NCBI GenBank assembly: GCA_963920665.1
Contig: OY987269.1
Coordinates: 22,012,501 to 22,076,500, forward strand
Length of the DNA: 64,000 nt
Direction of reading: 5' to 3'
Origin: Straminergon stramineum
Lineage: Eukaryota; Streptophyta; Bryopsida; Hypnales; Calliergonaceae
The stretch's first letter is position 1. Every line of letters starts with the position of its first letter. The notes under the pieces were generated by a model that made no database searches, was not told the origin of the DNA, and saw nothing but the letters and a program-made list of their open reading frames with translations. The position numbers and the translations under genes are program-made. Shown here one piece after another: positions 11,808 through 22,020 of the stretch.

Positions 11808-12056
11808 ATGTGGTCCGGGCGGTCGGGGCAGCGGACAGGGAGGACATGGCGGTTGAGGGAGACCAGTCGGTCGCGCCGGACAAGCAACGGCGGACAGTCA
11901 GTGGCGGACGGGCGGGGGTTTCGGCGGATGGGCGGACGGGCAGCGGCGGACGGCGGGAACGTCCACACGTCCGCTTGTCATCGGACGTTGTGGACCCGCG
12001 TCCGGATGTCCGGACGTCCGGGACGTCTGAACGTCGTGTCAACCTTGCAACATTAA
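11808..12056. repeat. CpG-rich array of GGCGGAC words (right)
   Basis: GC-rich island with at least five GGCGGAC/GGCGGAT words (GGCGGACAGT, GGCGGACGGG, GGCGGACGGC) and overlapping CGGACGTCCGG-type palindromes near 12000. It is the opposite-strand counterpart of the array at 7655-7990. The pair could mark the two ends of an element of about 4.4 kb that holds the kinase-like gene, later invaded by MITE copy 1. Confidence 0.75.
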
Positions 12057-12222
12057 GACAAGATATCATGAAAATCTCTCAAATTGATTCGATTTACATT
12101 GTTTGGTTCAAAACTACTTCAATGTTGATATAATATGTGCACCAAAAAAATTCAGAACTTGGAAGTCAATGAAGGTTTGATAATGTCCCAGTATCATAAG
12201 AAAGATTTGGTAATGTATTTAA

Positions 12223-13167
12223 CCCCTAAAGGACAATTGTTTGTTGAACAAACAATTGAAAATCCGAGTAGGTTCCTATGAAGCCAATTTTGGTTGGATG
12301 TTCACAAAATTTTGACAAAAAGTGTGAACATGTATACTCTTAGTGAGAATCTAATTTTTTTTCTAATCGGGTTCCTAAATCAAAAGTTATGTTGTCCTAA
12401 ACGTTTTGGCAGCCCTAGCAATTTGGACATCTTTTGGTCATCTTTTGTAAAAATGCTCATCAAGTTTTGAAGTTTGGTAAACATGTAATTAATAAAATAC
12501 GGCATAAAATTTTCCTCCAAAAAAGAAATTTTAGTCCTCAAATCACATTCTAAGAAGAGCAAAACTTTGATAGCTATGTTGGGGGCAATTTCAAGAATAA
12601 ACATTTTCTTCTAACTTCAAGACCTATTATCCTGCAATTTGTGAAATCAAAGTTCTTGAAATATTTCCTACATATTACAAAGGTTTTTCTCTAACTTTTT
12701 ACTATTTGGATTTCATATAGAAAATTTCCTCATAGCACAAGAAATCATCCCAAAATGACTAGTGCATTGCCAATACACTCAATGTACTTGCATAGCAAGG
12801 TGATTTAGAGTAAGCTAGACTCCATATTTGCTTCAAATTTTTTTCATGAGTGAACCTAACATCATATACTTATAAATGGTCAAAATCCTCATTTTCATGT
12901 AGAGCAAAAATTTTACTCCAAAAGGGCTTGATGTTTGCTGACTTTATTTCCCAAGACTAAAAAAAAGTTTTTTTTCTCACTTCAAACATTATAATATTTC
13001 AATTTGCCAGGTCAAATGGGCTGAAATGTTTTGTACACATTGCCTTACTTTTTTATCAAAAAAATTATGGTTGGGATTTTTTTTTAAATTTCATTTTTTT
13101 AACAAAGCATAAAAAAGTGGCAATTTTTGACTTTCTCTCTTGGAAAACACCCTCCGGGCTCTAGGGG
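12223..13167. mobile_element. TTAA-type MITE-like element, divergent copy
   Basis: 945 bp. The left end is TTAA (12219-12222) then CCCCTAAAGGAC; the right end, read inward, is CCCCTAGAGCCC, followed outside by TTAT instead of TTAA. The internal sequence is different from copies 1-3, so this is another subfamily or a degraded copy. A short hairpin (TTGTTTGTTGAACAAACAA) lies just inside the left end. No coding capacity. Confidence 0.55.
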
Positions 13168-14482
13168 TTATTGTAAATGCAACACTCAATTTTGAACATT
13201 GAAAATAATTCAAACCATTGGAACTATTGAGATGTAGTTTGGTTGCAAAGAATACTAAAATTAATTGAGACAAAATGATTTGGAAGAATGCGATTAAAGG
13301 TATTCCAATTGCCATCTAAGGATCCAACCTCTACTAGACTTTAATGTAGTAAATATAGTCTGTAAATGAATGATTTCATAATACAGATGAAGTCATGAGT
13401 TTGCATTTCAAGTTTCAAATCCACCTCCCCTCCACCAAGCTAAAAAAATCTTAGGTCAAGCTTCAAAAGAGCATTTGAAAGAATGAATTGTGCAATAAGA
13501 TTATCCATATATATCAAAGTTGTAATACTAGCTCATGATGTTCAATGTAAATTTCATAGGTATGTTAAAGCTACAATGCTAGCTCATAAAATTCAATATG
13601 AATCTCTCTATGAAAGTTGGGAGTGTCAAAAATATGGTCCACGTTGTCAAAATCATCATTCAATTGAATGATGAAAAGTCATTGCATATATGGCAAGTTG
13701 CATATAAACGCACCTTTATTGCCTTCATCATATTCACCTCTTTATCCATGTCCAATGGATTAAGTTTCATTCCTAGCATGGCACACTCAAGCTACATGTA
13801 CAAACATATAATATATCAAGTATGGAAAATTCAAACAATTATCCATCACAAAAGTCTCAAACTACATTCACAAATGTCTAACACAAATAATCATTAAAAA
13901 TTATATGTATTGTCAAAGTAATTACAAGCTTAGATTTATTGTACTTTTTCCCTTAGAGCACTCAAGATATTGCTCCTTGTATAGCATTTGAGCCATAAGG
14001 GTCAATCAATCCATCTTCAAGAACACAAATTCTCCATTTTGTCAATGCTTTTTATTCTTACTACAAAGGATTATACAAGCTCGCTAATCTCATTTCTCAA
14101 AGAAAGAACACAATCAATCCTCACAATTCCAAACAAACATCTTACCACTCCAACAAAATAAAAGTAAGCAAAAGTCTTACTGCTCTCTTGTTTCTACACT
14201 GAAACTTTTTTATAACACCACAACAATTATCAAACTTTGTTCTCTCTAGATTGATCACTACAAACCAATGAGTATATTAAGCTTACAAGACACTTTTGGA
14301 ACTAGCCCTTGAAGGAGCGTGTTCGGGTAGCACTAGAGGATAACTTCATATTTGTGCAGACAAGTAGGGAAACACAAGGGACATTTGTGAATCAAACAGT
14401 CATTGTAAGCGAGATGCATCGGCTCAAGCCCGCAGGTAAATCCTTTCATAGACATGTGCGCTAAAAACAAGAGAAAATTTAA
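13168..14482. other. AT-rich intergenic DNA
   Basis: No gene or repeat family recognised. A short direct repeat (about 13510-13600, GTAATACTAGCTCATG and CTACAATGCTAGCTCAT) is the only local structure noticed. Confidence 0.5.
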
Positions 14483-15434
14483 CGCCAAAAGGTTTTCATT
14501 GTGTTTTCACCAAAAATGCTCCAAAACTGCTACTTGTATTACAAGTACCGAATTTGGAAAAAAACCCATTATTGGGGCACATGTAACCATAGGATCTTGT
14601 AGTACGCTGGTTTGAGAAGTTGTGGAAAAAATTTCAGAAATTTTCACCTTGTAGATTGCAAGATATTAGTTTTTGAAGTGTCAAGAATCCCTATTTTTGC
14701 CTTGCGAAAATCTGGGCAGCTGCACTTCACAAAGTCGGATCATTAAGAAAAAATGTCCAAAATGGTTGTAACTCATTGGATTCATTCTTCAAGGCAAGTT
14801 GGCTACATTGAGAAAAAAAATTTAGATCATTTGGAATTGTACAACACATAGGAAAAAATTAGTAAGTAGAAAGAAGTGGAGAGAATGATTCAAAATACTA
14901 AATTGTTAAAAATTTCTTTATGAGATTAAAAAATGCCAATCCCAATGGTTGAAATGTTGTAATGAACAATCTACGCCTAATATTTTTATTTTTTTCCAAA
15001 AATATTTAAAACTGAATTAAATAAAGGTCTTTAAAGTTTATTATAGAGTGGAGATTCTATAATTACGCACACACTACCCACAACTAAAACTCCTCTTAAC
15101 GTTCATCTCATAAATCAAAATCGAATGATTCAAAGCTTTACACATATACATACATACATATAATTTCAAGTTTTTAAAAAAAAAAATGTGATTTTTTAAT
15201 AATTTGTTTTGTTGCCTCACTTGCCTGGTCTACCTATCGAGCAATGAAAACTAGATATCATACAATAACTTTTTAACCATGTATTCAAAAGTTCTGAAAA
15301 TTATTGGGTCTTAAAGCTACTCCTCAAGCACATGTTTTGTGAAATTTTCAAAGAAAAAAAATAAAAATTTGATTTGTAGTGAGCTTCCCTCAAAACACTA
15401 TGTTGCCAAAAAACGTTGTTTGGTCCTTTGGGAG
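14483..15434 (+). mobile_element. TTAA-flanked MITE-like element, copy 2
   Basis: 952 bp between TTAA 14479-14482 and TTAA 15435-15438. Same orientation and internal landmarks as copy 1 (CACCAAAAATGCTCC, ATAGGATCTTGTAGTAC, GTAGATTGCAAGATATTAG, ACAACACATAGG). The ends have drifted (CGCCAAAAGG and, read inward, CTCCCAAAGGACC). No coding capacity. Confidence 0.7.
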
Positions 15435-16729
15435 TTAAAAATCAATTGGTAGGAAACTTAAGGTGTAGATTAAGAAGCTAGTATAGTATAGTAGTATGCT
15501 CTTATTACAACCATCTTCTTCAAACAAACCTATAGGGACCTTTGAAATGGATAGTAAGTGGATCTAAAATAGACTGCCAACAATATGAGAGTATAATTAA
15601 GATTTGATAGGTATTGGTTCATACTTTGCCAATGGATGGAAGAAGAGCCCAGGAGGGGACATTTCAAAGCTAGGGTGTGTCTACTTAATTTTTCTAAATG
15701 AAAATTGATTGCCCAATTGCCTTCTTACAAATGTTTAAAGAATTTAGGGTCCATTTAAGTTTAGTAATGGTGACATTTATGAACCTTGTGTATTAATTTT
15801 TGAATGCCGCAATGCTTGTTTTTGTTCAAGCAATATCTATTTTCAGAATGCATGTGTGTGGCTTTTGGAAGGCCTATGATCAAGAATAGGTGCCTACCAC
15901 ATAATTCTTTGGAAATTCTTAAGTAATTCATAAATGCTCCAAAATATAAGATACCACTTGTGTTAGATTCTGCATCAATTTTTCTTCCAGTGAAAAATAA
16001 GGGGAAATTATTTTGGGGCATTTAAAAACCATAAAAAAGGCCCAACAGCCCTTAAAGGGACGGTTTATGAGCACACTACCTTACATTTTCTAAAATCTGT
16101 TCTCTCAATTTTTCACAAATTTTTTCTCTTAAGTTAGAACATTGTGCTTCAAAATCAGAACCTGTGGGTCACTCTTGCATTGTGGGTTGTTGCAAATACA
16201 CTAGCTTTGAGATTAAGGTGTCTGTTTAATTAGTAAATTTTCTTTTGTTATTTTTTCAGATTTTTCTTGTAGAATTGGTTTCTAGTTGTGTCTGCAACCT
16301 TGTGATGTCCAGGACAGTGTATTGAAGTTGCTCCCCTTTGAAATTGTTTGAATTCCTTCCTGACTCATGAAGATGATTGATGAGTGTCTTAGATGGCTAC
16401 TGAGCCGGTGTATGACACATTGGAAGCAACTTTCACCATCGTATCTCTGGTCATAGTCAGAAAAGAAAAAAAAAATCATGATTGATGAGGTGCATTAGAC
16501 ATCCATGATCACCACTTTTGGCATTATGGTCACCACTTTATGCATATTTCGGTCAAATTGTTTATGTTTTTGTTAGCAAAAAATAGAGGATTCTAATGCA
16601 TCAAGTGTTGCATTATTTGGATACAATATGCTAGATGTTGTTTGCAAGAAACACTTGTCCTTTTTTATGTCACACGTAGCATGATGGACTTGTGATTCAC
16701 TAGAACTTTTGAATCATGAACTTGATTAA
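15435..16729. other. AT-rich intergenic DNA
   Basis: No coding region or repeat array recognised. Confidence 0.5.
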
Positions 16730-17648
16730 CCCCTAAAGGACCATCATGCATTTTTTGGCTATATAGCAATTTTGAACAAGTACATGTGCTTAGAGAATTG
16801 CATATCTTGGCCCAAATTTTAATAGAAGGTGGGGATTTGGAATATCTTTCATGTGCACTAAATTTCATGACATTTGGAAATATGAGTTGAAAGTTATGAC
16901 CTAATATGTTACTTTTTTCCCTAAATGGGCAGTTCGGGCAGATTAGAAAAAAATTATTTAAAAAAATAAATAAATTGAAATTGATTTTCTTGAGTTATAT
17001 ATACTTGGAAAGCTCTGAATCATTCCATTTTTATCAATGAGTCAAAAGTTATGAGGATTTTTTGTTTATGGGCAATTCTGGATTCTATACTCTAAAATAA
17101 ACTTTGAAGTCCTTTATCTTACTCAATTCTTAATATTTTGGTAAAAAAAATCTTATGATGGAGATAGTTTATTACAACATTTCAACCATAGGGGTTGGCA
17201 TTTTTCAATTCCATTATTAAATTTTTAACTATTTAATATTTTGAAACATTCTCTACTCCTATCTACTTACTAATTTTTTCCTATATGTTGTACAATTCCA
17301 AATGATTTGAAAATTTTTAAGCATGTGTCCAACTTGTCTAGGAAAAATAATCCAAAGAAGCACCACTATTTTGGACATTTTTCATAGAAAAGTGAGCTTG
17401 TGAAGTGCAACCGCCCTGTTTTTCACAGGGCCCAAAAAATGATTTCATTGAATTTGAATGCTTACATCTTGCAATCCATGTGGTGGAAATTTCTGAAATT
17501 TTTACCATATGTTCTCAAGTCAGAATTCTAAAAGATTCTATGGTTATATGTGTCAAAAAAGTTTTTTTTTGTAAAAATTTGGTACTTGTACTAAAAATGG
17601 CAGTTTGGGAGCATTTTTGGTGAAAACATAATCATGGAACTTTAGGGG
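16730..17648 (-). mobile_element. TTAA-flanked MITE-like element, copy 3 (inverted)
   Basis: 919 bp between TTAA 16726-16729 and TTAA 17649-17652, in the opposite orientation to copies 1 and 2. Ends read inward: CCCCTAAAGGACC on the left, CCCCTAAAGTTCC on the right. It shares the CACCAAAAATGCTC start (here at the right end) and the same TTGTACAATTCC landmark. No coding capacity. Confidence 0.75.
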
Positions 17649-18366
17649 TTAACTTGAATTTTTTTATATTGGAGATGGATGCTTTTGTTGTAATCATATC
17701 CCTTCTTTTTCAAAAAATTCAAAAAATTCTATTATATTTAAAAGTCTATTTTGTTAATTTATCACACTTTTAGGTTTTGTGGATTTAGGGAATGTCAAGT
17801 ACCCAAAATTAATGATCTAGAGCTAAGACTTTTATGGTCTTTTTCTATAGTATTCAATCATGTTCCATATTAGGAGCATCTAAAAATAGATTATTATATG
17901 TCTTCCACATTTGATAAATAGGGCTCCCTAGGGAACAACTTCTTAGACACTTGAAGATACTTTTTTTCTTATATTTATAGAAGAATCTAATCTCTACAAA
18001 GTTTTTACAAATGGTCAATTTTTTCTTCATTTTTTTCAATGTTTTTCTTATTTTCCAATAATTTAAATATCAAAGTGTCTATTTTCTTAAAAAAATTGTC
18101 CTTCTATTTTGTGAATAAATTTTGACCTATGAATTTTTTAGGTCTCAAATTTTGGTGATATGATATTTTTTAATTATACCAATTATCCACATTTAATATA
18201 TATAATTATTTCAAAAGGTCATAGTATCTAAAAGGCCCCAAATGCTACAAAATCAACCAGTCTTTCTTACAATCACCCTAACAATATGTTGGTTTTAAAG
18301 TTCTTTCGCTATCTTAAGCATGCTCTTTATGAAATGCTACAAACATTTTGGGCTTAATTTGGACTT
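17649..18366. other. AT-rich intergenic DNA
   Basis: No feature recognised. Confidence 0.5.
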
Positions 18367-18712
18367 TACATATCTGGATCTTCAAGCAGCACACACAAAC
18401 TTTTTGTTCTCATTTGAGGCTTTTGTATCAGTATATTCAAGTAGTACACATGCTATTGTTTGAAGATTTGAAGCTTTTGTTTCAGATTTGATACTTTTGT
18501 ATCCAGATATTCAAATAGCACACATGCTTCTGCTTTTGATTTGAAGCTTTTGTATCTGAATGTTCAAGCAGGATATGTCATGCTTTTGTTTCTGATTTGA
18601 AGCTTTGTTTGTTTGGATATTCAAGCTACACACATACTTTTGCTTGTGATTTGAAGCTTCTATATCTAAATATTCAACCAGAGTACATGCTTGTGTTTAT
18701 GATGTGAAGTTG
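18367..18712. repeat. Degenerate ~55-bp tandem repeat
   Basis: Six to seven imperfect units built around GATTTGAAGCTTTTGTATCT, then ATATTCAAGCAG, then CACACATGCTTTTG. Anchor words recur at about 18415, 18467, 18540, 18595, 18646 and 18700. Not coding in any consistent frame. Confidence 0.75.
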
Positions 18713-19032
18713 GCCTGAAGCCTTGCTCTATCGCTTCTCTATCTCTATTCTCCAATCTCTTATACACCAAACCCTAATCAAATAGCATCCCCACCCCAAT
18801 GCTGAGGCCCTTAGAATTTCCTAAATGAGAACCACACAATGAAGTGAGACCCCTGGTGTGTTGCGTTCCTACACCTCGGCTATGATGTAGGATTACTCTC
18901 CCTCTCCCTCATCTCTTTTCCCAAAATTGGCAATTGCAGCATAGAGAGAAGGTGAGATTATAACAAGTCCCAACCTAAATTTTATGAGCTTGAGAATTCC
19001 AGCAGTGTGAAGCTCTTGATATTTGCTAAGGC
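18713..19032. other. Leader-like intergenic DNA
   Basis: Pyrimidine-rich and less AT-rich than its surroundings (CTCTCCCTCTCCCTCATCTC near 18895), with an ACCAAACCCTAATC telo-box-like word near 18768. This resembles a plant 5' leader and precedes the small FKBP-like fragment, but no intact gene follows. Confidence 0.3.
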
Positions 19033-19161
19033 ATGGGATCATCCCTCAAAGATGAAGAAAAAGTGAAGGTTCATTACAATAATTGCTTGGCTGTAAAGCA
19101 AGGGTGGAAGTTCGACTCTACCTATGATTATAAGGACTTGTTCAATTATTTGGAGCTGTAG
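19033..19161 (+). pseudogene. Possible FKBP-type isomerase fragment
   Basis: A 42-residue open frame, MGSSLKDEEKVKVHYNNCLA then GWKFDSTYDYKDLFNYLEL, ending at TAG. The arrangement KVKVHY-x3-LA-x(n)-KFDST-x-D resembles the first strand and loop of FKBP-type peptidyl-prolyl isomerases (VxVHYTGxLxDGxKFDSSxDR). Everything after this segment is missing, so it would be a fragment or the first exon of a decayed gene. A chance resemblance is possible. Confidence 0.3.
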
Positions 19162-20679
19162 TTATTTTTGGAGGTGATTGAAGTGTGAGATTCTAGGAAT
19201 AAATTCAAGTAAGCAAAATATAAAGGAGGGAGAGATGAGGAAGTTGGTTATTCTGCCATTGCAAGGGTACTAGGATGCAAGTCAAGGGCTTGTTCCATCA
19301 AATTACTTTGATAGGCAAAGATTGTATACCATGATTTTTAATCAACGGACAAGGAAGGGGAAATGCTAGGGACACTCATTTTTTATATTGAATTGATGAA
19401 GGTTTGAAATATGGAGTTGCAATGAGGTGAAGGGCAGACGGGGCCGGTGCACTGGATTTGGAATTTTGGAGTGTTGGTGTGGTTTAACTGTGTTCTGGTA
19501 TAATTGGAGTTTTGTTTATGAAAAATGGAGTTTGCCTTTGATTAGGCATGTAATTGAGAGAGTATTGTAGGGGCTTCCATACAAATTTGAGGTGCAATTT
19601 GAAAAATTAGTGTTATAAATTTCTAACATACTTTCATTTAGAGTTTTTGACATTGAATTGTTTAAACTTCAAAAGTTGCTAGCTCGAAAATGCAGAGGGT
19701 GCATGTTTGCATTGTTGGCTAGCATGTCTTGTGTATGCCATATTTGAGTGTTCATTGTGCTTTACTTTTTGTCTCTTGATAATCATAAAGTAAATTTGTT
19801 TTAGGGTTAGCTTTGGGATTGAACCAATACTCAAGTATCTTGTTTATACTTTGGACAAAATAGTCTCAATATGTGTAGGTAGGGTTATAAGTTTGTCACA
19901 TACTCTCATTTTTGGCATTAAATTGTCTATACTTTGGAAGTTGCTACTTCTGTGACGTAGAGGGCACTTGATTGAATTGCTAGCTAGTGTGTCTTGTTTA
20001 TGTTGACTTTTCAATTATTGTTGTCTATGTTTTGCTTTCTATCTTTGAATAAATAATAAGTGTTTTGTTTTGTTTTGGATTCAACCTTGCCATTGAGCTA
20101 GTATTGTTATAGCTCCTTCATTGTATACAAATTTGAGTTTCAATCCATGCAATTAGAGATTACAAATTTGTAACCTTTTCTCATTTTTCACAATGAATTG
20201 TTGAAACTTTAAAAGCCACATCTTCCACAATGTGATGTCAAGAAGAGAGGGTTTGCCTTGGAAAAACATTGGATTTCTAGCTACAATTAGAATTGACCTA
20301 GAATATAAAGAAGTTCATGATTAAGTGAAAAATAAACCCCATAAAATACTCCCAATCATGTTTATACTTGAATGACCCTTATAGGAAAAAAATTCCATAA
20401 AGTTGTATAGAGATAATAAGAGTTGTATATGAACCTCAAAAGTCCTTTGAAGAAGTTTTCCATATTAAATTGAATGCCAAATTTTCTCTAAAACTCTAAA
20501 TGAAGAGTGTATTGTCTTTTTAAAAAGCTATTACTAAAATTTATAGGCACTTCAAATTTCAAGTCAAAATCTCATATTGTTTGACTTTCATAGTTGTTCA
20601 AGATTTTCTTTCTCCAATTCAAAAGCAATTCTTCATTATTCTACCTTCAAGTCCATATCTCTCTCACCAACTTCAAAGT
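19162..20679. other. AT-rich intergenic DNA left of element B
   Basis: No coding region recognised. Two loosely similar blocks near 19640 and 19905 (ACATACTCTCATTT and TTTCATTTAGAG, each followed by TGACATT/TGGCATT and a GAATTGT(T)(T)A word) suggest an old duplication. Confidence 0.4.
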
Positions 20680-20682
20680 AAA
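20680..20682. repeat. Left target-site duplication (AAA) of element B
   Basis: AAA directly before the left end; AAA directly follows the right end at 44406-44408. Three bp is the normal CACTA duplication length, but an A-rich flank makes the match weak evidence on its own. Confidence 0.7.
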
Positions 20683-20710
20683 CACTACAAGAAAACTAGT
20701 GTTTTATGAC
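20683..20710. repeat. Left terminal inverted repeat of element B
   Basis: 28 bp starting CACTACAAGAAAACTAGTG and ending TTTTATGAC; one mismatch to the right end (44378-44405). Confidence 0.92.
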
Positions 20711-21500
20711 TGCAAAAAGTGATTGCAATGAGTCAAAAAATATGAAAATATGACTCACACAGAAATTACTGTAGATGACGTGCAACATGACTGGGTCTAG
20801 TCATTACTAACTAGTCGCTTTGGACATGAGTCATATTTGTAGTCATCGTATTTGGGGGGTATAATTAGCCATATTTTGCCAATGTGGCGTATATGTTGAC
20901 TACTTTTGGAGACTTGACTTTCTCTTGAGCTGCCTGGGCAAAGAAAAAAAATCTACGTGGCATATGACTGCTTGTAGTCATATTTTTTGATGATGTGGCA
21001 TATGACTACATTGAGTCATTTTTCCTTAGATGTGGTATATGACTATGTGTAGTCATATTTTAAGGGTGACGTGGATTGTGACTGCATTGTGTCATTTTTC
21101 TTTTGACATGGTATATGACTATGTGTAGTCATATTTTCAGATGGTGTAGAATGTGACCGTATTGAGTCATTTTTCCTTTGACGTGGTATATGACTATGTG
21201 TGGTCATATTTTTAGATGATGTGGAATGTGACTATTATGAGTCATGTTTTTGACGTGGCAAACGACTATATGTAGTCATATTTTTGGATGACATGAAATG
21301 TGACTAGAATGAGCCATCTTATCCTTCACGAGACATATGACTATGTGCACTCATTTTTTAATAGATGACAAAAATGACTTCCGTGAGTCATTTTTTGAGG
21401 TACAATGGAAAAAGACTCTTCATAGTCATATTCCTTGTTCCTCTAAAGAATGACAACCACTAGTCATTTTGTAGTTCATGTGGGACATGACTACTAAGAG
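20703..21500. repeat. Left subterminal array of ATGACT-N6-AGTCAT palindromes
   Basis: About fifteen copies of an inverted pair with a 6-bp spacer, for example ATGACTATGTGTAGTCAT, spaced some 30-60 bp apart, with variants in which one arm has drifted. Strong copies (TATGACTATGTGTAGTCATA) alternate with weaker ones (TGTGACTGCATTGTGTCA). These are the expected binding sites of a TNPA-type protein. Confidence 0.85.
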
Positions 21501-22020
21501 TCATTTATTTCAAATGATGAGACCCTGCCCAACGAATGTCATTTTAAAATTTCATAATTGAATGCAGTTAGATTATTCTAAGCGTTGTTAGCACACTATC
21601 ACGTTTCTGATGTTTCTGTAATCACCATGTTACTTCAAGTAGTCATATTCATGTTCATTTGTATTTTACACTAGAACTCAATCAAATGATATTTCACATG
21701 ACTATACCTAGTCACACTCTTCTCATTTTCATGTGCCATTTGTGACTACCATAAGTGACACGTACAATATCTTCAATTACAAATACCTAGTACCTTCTCC
21801 ATGCATTTCAAATATATATGACAATTTGCTAACATATTCTACATATGATTTTTTGGCTCCTAAAATCACCCACATGTACATGACTTCCAAGATGCAATTT
21901 CATGGCATGTATTACTCAAATTAAAAACAAGCTTGAAATTCACTCACTTAGTAAATACATATATGCACACATCTAACCTTATAATGGATTGTGCACTTCA
22001 CTACTTCATGGCTTCATTCA
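21501..22020. other. Transition between subterminal array and TNPA-like gene
   Basis: AT-rich with a few isolated TGACT/AGTCA words; would be the 3' flank of the minus-strand gene. No other feature seen. Confidence 0.5.

Noticed and set aside
11804..12133. Gly/Arg-rich frames on both strands in the right CpG array
   Set aside because: Open frames are expected in GC-rich repeats lacking TAA/TAG/TGA; no codon pattern or motif.
18713..20679. A multi-exon host gene following the FKBP-like fragment
   Set aside because: Downstream frames are short and full of stops, and no convincing chain of splice sites was found.
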